Shown one piece after another: positions 29,001-40,700 of a stretch of 64,000 nucleotides of DNA. Source of the stretch: Methylococcus sp. EFPC2 (GTDB taxonomy: Bacteria > Pseudomonadota > Gammaproteobacteria > Methylococcales > Methylococcaceae). The position numbers and the translations under genes are program-made. The first letter of the stretch is position 1; every line of letters begins with the position of its first letter. The notes below the pieces were generated by a model. That model saw nothing but the letters and a program-made list of their open reading frames with translations. It had not been told where the DNA came from and searched no databases. Location of the stretch: positions 1,674,001 to 1,738,000 of the forward strand of contig NZ_CP070491.1 of NCBI RefSeq assembly GCF_016925495.1, in the 5' to 3' direction.

Positions 29001-29765
29001 TCAACGCTGAATGACTTCGGGACGGCCCATCAAAGTATCGGCTTCGGCTACGGTGACGCCCATGGAGCCGTGCTCTTCGGACGAATCTGACGAATTTGCC
29101 TGCAACCCGGCCGCACCCAGGTCGACGAGCCAGTTTCGGCCTTCCTCGAGGTCGATATTGTAGACACCTTCGGGCGTGACGATCTGCCCTAAACTGCCCT
29201 CGTTTCCGCTGGTGATGATGACGCGGTAGCCTTTGCCGGCGCCTTCCAGATAGCCGACCCAGGTGACATCTCCGTTCTCGTGCTCGAACCGGTTGTCATG
29301 CACCAAGGTGTAAGCGCCCACCGGCAGGTTGAGAGCGATCTTTTCACCCAATTTCATCTGCTGCAGCCGGTCCACCGGCAGGCTGACTTCCGAGACCGAA
29401 CCGGCGGCGGCCTCGCGGTACTTTTTCGGGATGGACGCCGGCACACCTTGATAAACAAGCAAGTCGTCATAAGAGCTGAACTTCGCCGCCGGCGCCAAGT
29501 CTTCTTCGGCGCTGCCGTTCCTGCCGCTCACGATGACTCGGCTCACGCTTCCGTCGGCGTTCAATACCATCCCGTAGTTGTAGCCGCTCAGCAGTTTGTC
29601 CAGCCTGCCCTCCCAGGATACTTTGGTGATGTTGTTCACGATGGGGTCATGGGCGAGGGAGGGCGCGAGGTCGAACTCCACGTTGCGGACGGTCAGAACT
29701 TCGGCTCTGGCCAAAGAGATGCTCATCGTTGCGATGACTATGGCAAAAAATACGCGCGCGTTCAT
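29001..29765 (-). CDS. Periplasmic protein resembling a metalloprotease propeptide region
   Basis: A 254-residue protein with a signal peptide (about 1-21). Residues about 125-215 (LPVGAYTLVHDN, WVGYLEGAGKGYRVIITSGNEGSLGQIVTPEGVYNIDLEEGRNWLVDL) resemble the N-terminal prodomain of secreted reprolysin-type metalloproteases, but the HExxH catalytic domain that would follow is missing; the frame stops and no continuation is seen before the next gene. Either an independent domain or a truncated remnant. Divergent from the P460-family gene. Confidence 0.5.
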   Translation of the reverse strand: MNARVFFAIVIATMSISLARAEVLTVRNVEFDLAPSLAHDPIVNNITKVSWEGRLDKLLSGYNYGMVLNADGSVSRVIVSGRNGSAEEDLAPAAKFSSYDDLLVYQGVPASIPKKYREAAAGSVSEVSLPVDRLQQMKLGEKIALNLPVGAYTLVHDNRFEHENGDVTWVGYLEGAGKGYRVIITSGNEGSLGQIVTPEGVYNIDLEEGRNWLVDLGAAGLQANSSDSSEEHGSMGVTVAEADTLMGRPEVIQR

Positions 29766-29942
29766 GGTGCCTCCCTCAATCCTTTCTATTTCGTGGGGAA
29801 GCCTAATCAGCGCGCACTAATGAAACTGTGAACCCTCCCGCATTTCGGATGACCCGATAATCAACAAAGCACTTTTGCCGCACGTCACTCATTTTGTTAG
29901 CTTAAGCACGCCGGAAATTCAGACCGGCCGGAGACCCGAATC

Positions 29943-30440
29943 ATGATCAAAACTGTGTTATTGATGTTGACCGCCTTGCTGACCGCCACACCTGCAGGCG
30001 CAGAACCGCCACCCGCGTCGCCGAACGGCATCATCCAGCCCGAGGGTTACCAGAACTGGCGACTTATCAGCGTCTCGCAACGCACCGAAAGCCAGACCCT
30101 GCGAGCGATACTGGGCAATTCGGTAGCCGTGGAAGCCGCGCGTGCAGGCAAGACCAATCCCTGGCCCAACGGGACCATCCTCGCGAAAGTCAATTTGAAG
30201 CAGAAAAACAGCGAAACTTTCCCTACAGCAATCGTGCCAAGCGAACTGATCCACGTGGACTTCATGATCAAGGACGATAGCCGATATGCCTCGACCAACG
30301 GTTGGGGCTGGGCGCGGTGGATGGGACAGGAGCGCAAGCCTTACGGCCAGGACGCGAACTTTTCCCAGGAATGCATCGCTTGCCATTCGGCGGTGAAGGG
30401 ACAGGACATGGTCTTCACCAAGCCGGTCATACTGCCTTGA
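29943..30440 (+). CDS. Cytochrome P460-family c-type haem protein
   Basis: A 165-residue periplasmic protein: signal peptide to about residue 20 (PAGA), then the beta-rich P460 fold, with one haem-binding CIACH at residues 144-148 near the C terminus, as in the family. Lysines that could supply the haem-lysine cross-link of true P460 are at 82, 86 and 88 in the segment after WPNGT, but the exact one needs alignment. P460 enzymes oxidise hydroxylamine or nitric oxide; cytochrome c'-beta relatives bind NO. The gene stands alone between convergent and divergent neighbours; palindromes follow it. Confidence 0.85.
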   Translation: MIKTVLLMLTALLTATPAGAEPPPASPNGIIQPEGYQNWRLISVSQRTESQTLRAILGNSVAVEAARAGKTNPWPNGTILAKVNLKQKNSETFPTAIVPSELIHVDFMIKDDSRYASTNGWGWARWMGQERKPYGQDANFSQECIACHSAVKGQDMVFTKPVILP

Positions 30441-30445
30441 TTTGA

Positions 30446-30480
30446 GCGGCCGAGCTCGGCCGCGGAATCTCAGGATTCCG
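30446..30480. terminator. Two stem-loops between convergent genes
   Basis: An 18-base perfect palindrome (30446-30463, GCGGCCGAG/CTCGGCCGC) is followed directly by a 7-bp hairpin CGGAATC-TCAG-GATTCCG (30463-30480), whose loop holds the stop codon of the DUF2959 gene. No T-run. Probably a bidirectional 3' end. Confidence 0.5.
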
Positions 30481-31165
30481 CCGGCAAGGCCTTTTGCTGA
30501 TTGAGCGTGCGGACGAAGGCGTCGGCGCGCTCGATGGAGCGTTCCATCGCAGTGATGAGCCCCGACACGCCCAGGGTCAGCGTCACCAATTCGCTTTCCA
30601 GCGACGCGATGGCCTGGGCGTTGAGGTTGTGCTTGAGGAACAGGACATGATCCTGAAACACGGCCAGTACGGGATCGATCTTGCCTTCGGCCCTACGCAT
30701 CGCAGTCAATAACTGACCGTAAAGCTGCTGGGTCTGTTTCAGCTTGGTCCGGCTGGCGCTGCGCAGACTACGATTGCTATATTGCTCCAACTCATCCTCC
30801 CATTCCGCGAACAAGGCCTCGGCCACGTCCTGCACGGCGTCGATGCGATCCCGCACCGCCATGGCCTTCGCCTTGCTGTAGTCGAACTCCACCTTGAGCT
30901 GACGATAGACGTCTTCGAGCTGGCCGCCGTCGAACTCGGTGAGCCCGCTGAATTTTTCCAGCGCATTCTGGAACTGCGCCTTCGCATCCTCCAGGCTGTC
31001 GCGCGCGCCCGACACCCGGCCCACCAAGATGTCCCGCTTGTGCTGCCCGACCGATTCGACGGCGCGGAAATAGACCCGCTGGAAACGGGCTGCAAGCGCC
31101 CGCGCCAAAGGGCTGAAAATTCGGGCCAGCAGGGATTTTTGATCGATTTCGCGATGTCGAGCCAT
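30470..31165 (-). CDS. DUF2959-family coiled-coil protein
   Basis: A 231-residue protein with a short helical start and several long amphipathic helices. The segments VGQHKRDILVGRVSGARDSLEDAKAQFQNALEKF, DRIDAVQDVAEALFAEWEDELEQYSN and FLKHNLNAQAIASLE are the recurrent signature of DUF2959, a gammaproteobacterial family of unknown role. No membrane segment or signal peptide is obvious. It lies downstream of uvrA on the opposite side of no other gene, 85 bases from the uvrA stop. Confidence 0.8.
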   Translation of the reverse strand: MARHREIDQKSLLARIFSPLARALAARFQRVYFRAVESVGQHKRDILVGRVSGARDSLEDAKAQFQNALEKFSGLTEFDGGQLEDVYRQLKVEFDYSKAKAMAVRDRIDAVQDVAEALFAEWEDELEQYSNRSLRSASRTKLKQTQQLYGQLLTAMRRAEGKIDPVLAVFQDHVLFLKHNLNAQAIASLESELVTLTLGVSGLITAMERSIERADAFVRTLNQQKALPAES

Positions 31166-31249
31166 GATTTACGTCTGATCGGTAAGGGTTCAGCCACATT
31201 TTAACGCCGACGCCGACGCAAAAAACATGCGAGGACGACACCGGCGAGT

Positions 31250-34084
<2,835 letters not shown>

Positions 34085-34654
34085 GGATGGAAGTCAAAGT
34101 GGTGAAACCGATTTGCGCCATTGTACCGGACAGCGCCGCTTTGACCGGCCACCGCAAAACAATTCGATTTTTTCCCGCGGCCACGGGCAGCCGGCGTGGA
34201 GCGGAAACAAGGCTCGCCACCGAACGCTTGACCGCGGAACTGGCCAAGCCATGAACATCATGCCGGCAAGCCCCCCCTGCGCCGACTACCCGCAACCCGT
34301 CCGATCAATGAGCGTCCAAACAGCCAGATGGCGGCCGGCAGCAGAACCGGGGCCGTACTGACCACGCGCATTTTAGGCATGGCGAGAGTTACGCGTTTCA
34401 TCGCGCAAATCGTTGTGAATTTCGGAGTCGAAAGCCCGATCGACCAATCCGGAGGGTTTTCGGGATTGGACGTCCCAACGGAATAACGGGAGTTTGTTGA
34501 TGGAACCGAGCGGCGAGTAGGCCACTACGCGTTACCGAAGAAAAGGACATCCTTGTCCGGAAACGACCCTGTTTCCGCTTCCTGTGAAGTAATCAGCCGG
34601 CCCCCGCAATCGACGATGCTGGACACAGATGCGGCAAACTCGGCTGACGCGTGA
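34085..34654. other. Intergenic region without recognisable gene
   Basis: About 570 bases between the uvrA start and the end of the secreted-protein gene. No ORF with protein-like composition and start signal is evident. It contains the leader of uvrA and, near 34559-34576, a small hairpin (GGAAAC/GTTTCC). Nothing else stands out. Confidence 0.4.
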
Positions 34655-36262
34655 TTAGCGCAGTTCCACCGTGCCGAAGTCCGGATTGACCACCGGTATG
34701 GAGCAGGCGTTGGGGGTGCCGGAGGCGGCGTGGGTGTACGGGGTCACCGGATTGGTCGGATCCCAGGTTTCCGAAGGGGCGTAGCCGTTGGCGCTGAGGG
34801 CTATGTAACCGGCTTGGCCGAAATAATGGTTGCTGTTGGCGTTGTTGCGGGCGGACACCGTGGCCGGGGTCTTGCTGACGTTGACCAGGGCGTTCAGCAA
34901 CTGGAGCTTGTAGCCGCCGGTCGAGCCGCTGCCCGGATTCTTCCAGGAGATGGCGTACTCGGACACCAGGGGGTAGTGTCCCAGATAGGATTGCTCCACG
35001 GTGGGCAGGGCGCCGTCGATCTTGATGAAGCGGTAATTGGCGCCGCGCGTGGCATTGCGCTCGGTAGTCTGGATGCCGATCGCCCACTGGTTGCCGTGCG
35101 GAACGCCGGTCGCCGGCGGATCAGGATAGCCACCCGCCGTAGCGGCGTTGCTGGTGCCGAACCATTTGTTGCTGCCGTCGTTGTAGTCGGACAGACAGTT
35201 ATCCACGGCACCCAGGCTGGTGGCATAGCCAACGTCGTTCAAACCGCCCGGAACCGCGATGCTCGGCGCGGCGCTGCCCAGACAAGGATACTGGAGGATA
35301 TTGGCCAGCACCGCCACCTGCTGCCCGGCACCGTTCTCGCGGCGGCAAATGTGCACCGTGGTATCCAGCGGATTGGACAGCGCCGATGGGTGGGAAGCAG
35401 CGCCGTAGGCAACCAGTTCGGCCAGATTGGGCGTGGTGGTCGTGCCGCCGCCGCCCGGTATGCCGCCCGGCAGGGAGGCTGATACATCGACGTGGATGGA
35501 CGTCCAGTCCACGACCTGCCCGGCGAACAGACTGGTCAGCTGTTGCTTGCTCAGGCTGGGTACGCAGTCGGCGCGTACATCGTCGCCCGGCACGCAGTCG
35601 GCCGGGATCAGCCCGTTGAGCGATTCGGCGTACTGCAAGGCATTGCGCAGCTTCAAGGTCACCGGGATGCCGATGATGTGGCCAGCCAGGGCGCGGACGG
35701 TCAGACCCGAGGTGTTGATATCGTTAAGCCCCGGCGTGACATTATCGGATCCATGAAACACGTCCGGCGTGGCATCGGAGGTGGCCGCCGTGGCGGTGAT
35801 GCCGCCGGTGACCGTGGTGCAGGCGTATTGATAGGGATAGTGTACTCCGGCGGACACGAAGTCCCCCGCAAAGGCGGTGCAGACCGCCGTGGCCGGATCC
35901 TTCAAATAGGTCAGCTGGGTGCCGTTGGTCACGGCGTCCAGCCCGACGAAGGAAGCGCCCAGGCGCCGGCGCGAGATCCACAGCTTCTTGGTGCCGGCCG
36001 GCAGGCCGGAGACCTTGGTGCTATTGGTCTCGCAATAAATCGCCGAGTAATTGTTGTTGTTGGCTGCAGAGGGCGTCGACGTCGTGTGGAAGTAGTAGTC
36101 GATGCTGCCCGTGCACAGGTTGGCATAGTTGGGATCGTTGGCCTGCGAACCCGGTATGTAAAGCGTCAAATCCGGGGTGGAAGGGGGCAATGCCCAGGCG
36201 CCGCCGGCGGCCGAGGCGAGTATGGCGACCGCCAAGAAATTGCGGGTATGCGTAACTGACAT
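34655..36262 (-). CDS. Large secreted protein of unknown function
   Basis: A 535-residue exported protein with a clean signal peptide (about 1-24, ending AWA). The mature sequence begins with an LTLYIPGSQA strand and contains KLWISRRRLGASFVGLDAV and RNALQYAESLNG segments, features that loosely recall substrate-binding-protein-like families of surface proteins, and it has six or more cysteines that may form disulfides. I do not recognise a definite family. It follows the VPLPA-CTERM gene by 39 bases on the same strand, so the two are probably an operon of surface proteins. Confidence 0.6.
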   Translation of the reverse strand: MSVTHTRNFLAVAILASAAGGAWALPPSTPDLTLYIPGSQANDPNYANLCTGSIDYYFHTTSTPSAANNNNYSAIYCETNSTKVSGLPAGTKKLWISRRRLGASFVGLDAVTNGTQLTYLKDPATAVCTAFAGDFVSAGVHYPYQYACTTVTGGITATAATSDATPDVFHGSDNVTPGLNDINTSGLTVRALAGHIIGIPVTLKLRNALQYAESLNGLIPADCVPGDDVRADCVPSLSKQQLTSLFAGQVVDWTSIHVDVSASLPGGIPGGGGTTTTPNLAELVAYGAASHPSALSNPLDTTVHICRRENGAGQQVAVLANILQYPCLGSAAPSIAVPGGLNDVGYATSLGAVDNCLSDYNDGSNKWFGTSNAATAGGYPDPPATGVPHGNQWAIGIQTTERNATRGANYRFIKIDGALPTVEQSYLGHYPLVSEYAISWKNPGSGSTGGYKLQLLNALVNVSKTPATVSARNNANSNHYFGQAGYIALSANGYAPSETWDPTNPVTPYTHAASGTPNACSIPVVNPDFGTVELR

Positions 36263-36301
36263 GTCTTAAATCTCCGTGAGATCGGTGCGCGTCACTCGGT
36301 T

Positions 36302-37192
36302 TCAGGCGGGTTTTCTCTGGCGGCGGCCTATGATGCCCAGCGAGCCCAGTGCGGACAGCATCAGCCACACCGCGGCGGGAACGGGTACCGGTGCCGTCGC
36401 GTCCCAGGTCAAGGTGCCCGCCACCGGGTTCAGGTTGAACTGAAAGTTCCGGCTCAGGCCGAGATCGTAGGCGACCGTTTTAAGGCGGTTGGTCGGGTTC
36501 AAGCCGATGAAATACAGGCTCAGGCTGTCGCTGCCCGCTATACCGAACTCTTCCCAGGGGAGGTTGGTATCGCCGGGCGAGCCGTTCAAATTGTCGTAAT
36601 ACCACGGCGCACCGGTATCGGTGGTGATCTCGCTCAGATTGGCGGCGTAGTCGCCGCCGGTCGCCGGACTGTAAACCCCGCCGTTATAGGCGACCGCAGC
36701 CTGATTGAGGTAAGTGGCATTTGAGCCTATTTTCGAGGCCCAGGTCGGAATCACCGTGGACGACCGGTTGTCCGCCCCGACCAGATCGACGCCGGCCAGC
36801 CCCGACCCGGCCACCCCGTATTTCCAGTTCTGTGGTGCGTCGCTGGTCGAGCCTATGCCTCCATAGGTATTGGCCGCTTCGATGGCGTAATAAAGGGTAT
36901 TGCCCGGATTGGTGGCGGCGAAGGTCTGGAAGCTAGCGCCCAAATTCCAGGACTTGCTCTCCAGCGGATTTCCGGCCTTGACGGTTGCCAGCACACTTTC
37001 GAGGGTGTATCCGAGGTCCTGGCTGAACGACTGCTGTCCATCCTGATCCCAAACCATCAGAAACAATTCGCCGGGTGCCACCGCCGGCGTACTTCCGGCC
37101 GGCAATCCGTTGGAAATGGCCGCGTGCGCACCGCCGGCCGACAAAGCCAGCAGTACGCCGGCCGCCAGAGTCTTCAATTTCGCTGCTTTCAT
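36302..37192 (-). CDS. VPLPA-CTERM sorting-domain surface protein
   Basis: A 296-residue exported protein. Signal peptide about 1-24 (HAA). The C terminus has the tripartite sorting signal: VPVPAAVWL, a hydrophobic helix, and RRQRKPA, as recognised by exosortase-type sorting systems in Gram-negative bacteria. The body is Ser/Thr/Gly/Asn-rich, low in cysteine, with no catalytic motif. A structural or adhesion role is likely. An exosortase-A-associated O-ligase gene is present at 61 kb, but no exosortase is seen in the window. Shares a 560-base intergenic region with the divergent giant exoprotein. Confidence 0.8.
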   Translation of the reverse strand: MKAAKLKTLAAGVLLALSAGGAHAAISNGLPAGSTPAVAPGELFLMVWDQDGQQSFSQDLGYTLESVLATVKAGNPLESKSWNLGASFQTFAATNPGNTLYYAIEAANTYGGIGSTSDAPQNWKYGVAGSGLAGVDLVGADNRSSTVIPTWASKIGSNATYLNQAAVAYNGGVYSPATGGDYAANLSEITTDTGAPWYYDNLNGSPGDTNLPWEEFGIAGSDSLSLYFIGLNPTNRLKTVAYDLGLSRNFQFNLNPVAGTLTWDATAPVPVPAAVWLMLSALGSLGIIGRRQRKPA

Positions 37193-37755
37193 ACGATCCT
37201 CGCTTAAGTTGTGTGGCCCTTGAAGCCACGGTGCAAAAAAACCGGCCGTCCTTCGCTCTATCGCCGCCTAGGCCGGACTAACCAGCTCGCGGCTCAACCA
37301 GCCCCGCAAAGCGGTGCGACCACCTTCGATATGCTCCATGGGATACAACGGTATTCGACAGAACTGCGATATGTCAACGCGTATACGAAATTAGCCTGTA
37401 CACCCATCGTAAACAAAAGCCCAGAGCACCGCCGATCCTCCTGACGCCAGGAATAAACAACCAAAACTTGTAACTTAATTTCAGTAACTTACACACATCG
37501 TGCGGATTTTCCTGGTGTAATACGGCCCGAGGATGGCGCTTTTTATCCCGTATTGGCCAGCTAGCGCCTGGCTTACGATATATCGCATTGGATATTCATG
37601 ATATATCCTGAGCTCGCCTATTTCCGGCCTCTAAGACGCCCACCAGGCGGTGAGGCCGGGTTGCAACCCAGCGATCGGAACAACGGTCACGGGCCGGTCG
37701 CCCGAGCGGCATGCGACAAGTCCTATACCTCAGGAATTCCTCCGGAACTCACGAT
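37193..37755. promoter_or_regulatory. Divergent regulatory region of surface-protein genes
   Basis: About 560 bases between the VPLPA-CTERM gene and the giant exoprotein gene. It is more AT-rich in its middle (37350-37610). It contains two copies of the palindrome GATATATC at 37577-37584 and 37600-37607, 23 bases apart start to start, a spacing of about two helical turns that would suit a dimeric regulator. Promoters themselves cannot be identified with confidence. Confidence 0.35.
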
Positions 37756-40700
37756 ATGTCCAGACTTTCCAGACATGGCAGCCTCATGCCGGGCAACCCC
37801 GGGGGCGTGCGCCTCAGGCCCCTGTCGGACGCCGTACGGGGCCTGATCGCCGGCAGCCTGGCACTCGGCGCTTGTCCCGCTTGGTCCGCGGATCACGCGG
37901 GACTTCCGGCCGCCATCCAACAGGTCTTGGGCAATCAACTTCACGTACCGGAGCTGGCCAACCCGGGGGGACACGCGTCCGGCACCTATAGCGCGGACGG
38001 CCAACGGCTCACCGTCCAGCAGACCACCGACAAGGCGGTGCTGGAATGGAGCCGCTTCGACATCGCGGAGGGTAAGGCGGTGGAGTTTAAGCAACCGTCG
38101 AGCAGCGCGGTCGCCCTGAACAACATCCACCAGAACGACCCCAGCCGGATTTACGGTCAGTTGACCGCCAACGGCCAAATTTATCTGGTCAATCAGAACG
38201 GCTTCGTGTTCGGCGCGGGCTCGGTCGTCAATGCGAACACGCTGGTCGCCACCACCCTGCCGGTCACCGGCGACGCGCTCGCGAATGGGCTTACCAAAGT
38301 GGTGGACGGCTACGGTGCGGGCGAACCGGTGGCGGCGCTGTCCGGCAGCGGCGAGATTTATCGTCGCGACGCCGAGGGTGGCATCCTGCGCGACAGCCAG
38401 GGTCAGCCGCAGAAGATCGGCATCTACGTGGAGCCGGGCGCGAAAATTGCGACGAACGCGCCGGCCGGGCGCATCCTGATCGCCGCACCCACGGTGCGGA
38501 ACGAAGGCGAAATCACGGCCGACGACGGCCAGGTCATCTTGGCCGGGGCCACCGACAAGGTCTATTTGCAGGAAGCAGGGGCGGACTCGGACCTGCGCGG
38601 GGTGCTGGTCGAGGTCAAGACCGGCGGCAGCGTCACTAATCTGGGCAAGATCATGGCCGCGCGCGGCGATACGACCCTGATCGGATTTGCCTTGCGACAG
38701 CAAGGCATCGTTTCGGCATCCACCGCGGTGGCGGTGAATGGAATGGTGCATCTGCAGGCACGGGAAGGTGCCAGGCTGGAAACCGACCGCAACGGGGTCC
38801 GCCATCTAAAGCCCGAGAGCAGCGTGCGCCCGGCGGATGCCGGCGATGGACTCGGTACACGCGCTCAAGTCGTATTGGCCGAAGGCAGCCGCACATCGGT
38901 GGATCTGGACGAAAGCGGCGGTACCGCGGTCGACGAACAAAACCAACCCAAATCGCGCATCGACATCCAGGGCAACCGCATAACGGTCGAGTCGGGTGCC
39001 GTGATCGAGGCGAAGAGCGGCACACTGAATCTCGTCGCCACCCAAACACCCAACAATCCCCTCGCGGGAACTTCCGCGGCCAACGGCAGCCGCATCATGC
39101 TGGAAAGCGGCAGCCGGATAGACGCATCGGGATCGGACAACACCACCCTCCCCCTCTCGCGCAACCTGGTGGACGTCGAACTGCGCAATTACGAATTGCG
39201 CGACTCGCCGATCCAAAAAACCGGCATCCTGCACGGCAAGACCCTACGCGTGGACGTCCGCACCGGCACCCCGCTGGCCGACATCAGCGGAGCGACCGCT
39301 CGTATCCAGCGCTCGGTCTACGAGCGCAACGCGACCGGCGGAACGGTCAAGCTGTCGTCGGAGGGTGATGTCGTCGTCAACCCGGACGCACGGATCGACG
39401 TGTCCGGCGGCAGCGTCACCTACCAAGCCGGTTATACCGACACCACACAGCTGCTCTCGAACGGCCGGGTCTACGACATCGCCGAGGCCGACCCGGACCG
39501 GGTCTACGACGCCATACTCGGCGTGGTCGAAAAAATCTACCGGCGCTGGGGCCTCACGGAGCGCTGGGATTTCCGCCGCAGCCACTACGAGCCGGGCTAT
39601 GTCCAAGGCTACGATGCGGGCGGTTTGAATATTGCGGCGCGCAATCTGTTGTTCGACGGCAGTCTGATCGCCCACACGCTGGACGGTATCCATCAGCGCC
39701 TCAGCGCCGACCGCGCCAAGGGCGGCAGCCTGGCCATAGACACCGCCTGGTCCGGTCTGACGCAACAAAACGTGATCTTCCAGGCCGACAGGCTCGTCCG
39801 GCCGCTCGGGGAAAACGCCCCCTTCCCGGCCGACGAGACGAAAACGCGCCCCGCCCCGCTGGTGATAAACAACGGCATCTACGACAACGGCGTGCGCGAG
39901 TTGAGCATCAACAGCAGCGGCCGGATTACCATCGACGGCAATACCGCGCTCGAAGTGCCCGCCGACGGCGCCCTGAAACTGACCGGAGGAGAAATCGAAG
40001 TCTCCGGTTCGCTGCACGCGCCCGCCGGGGAGGTCAGCCTGGCCACTCAGTACGCGCGGGGAAGCAGCCCTAGCCTGTCGGGCGACATCCTCATCGCCGA
40101 GGGCGCCCACATCGACGTTTCGGGTCTATGGATCAACGACTCGCTGGCCGGCGCCGATCCGAGTGCGCCCGTGCCGATCGGCGGAGGAAAAGTGGCGCTC
40201 CAGGCGGTGGGCAACCTGAGCTTGTCCGCCGGCAGCGCAGTCGCCGCCGAAGGCGGCGCATGGCTGCATACCGATGGCAGCCTGGAATCGGGCCGAGGCG
40301 GGGAGATCAAACTCGGCGTCGCAGGACTCAGGCCATCCGCCCTGACCCTGGACGGCCACCTGGGCGCCCAGGCGGTGGACCGTGGCGGCAAGCTGGAGAT
40401 CACGGCCAATGCGATCCTCATAGGCCCGAGCGCCGACCCGGTGCCCGCCCATACCCTGCTTATTTCTCCGAACCTCCTGGAGACGGGGGGATACGCCGAC
40501 ATAAAACTGACCGCGAACGGCGGCGACATCGCCCTGGCCCCGGGCACCTCCATCCGCCTGCAGCAGCGCAATCTGCAATTACGCGAAGAAGCGGACTCGG
40601 CTCCCGGCGGAACGCTCCTGACCCGGATCGGCTATCCGACCATACTGCCGGATTACGTGCGTCAACCGGTCAATCTGAGCCTGGCCCTAGCCCAGGACGA

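Noticed and set aside
34085-34145. A LexA box before uvrA
   Set aside because: The nearest candidate on the minus strand, CTGTCCGGTACA, does not complete the CTGT-N8-ACAG pattern.
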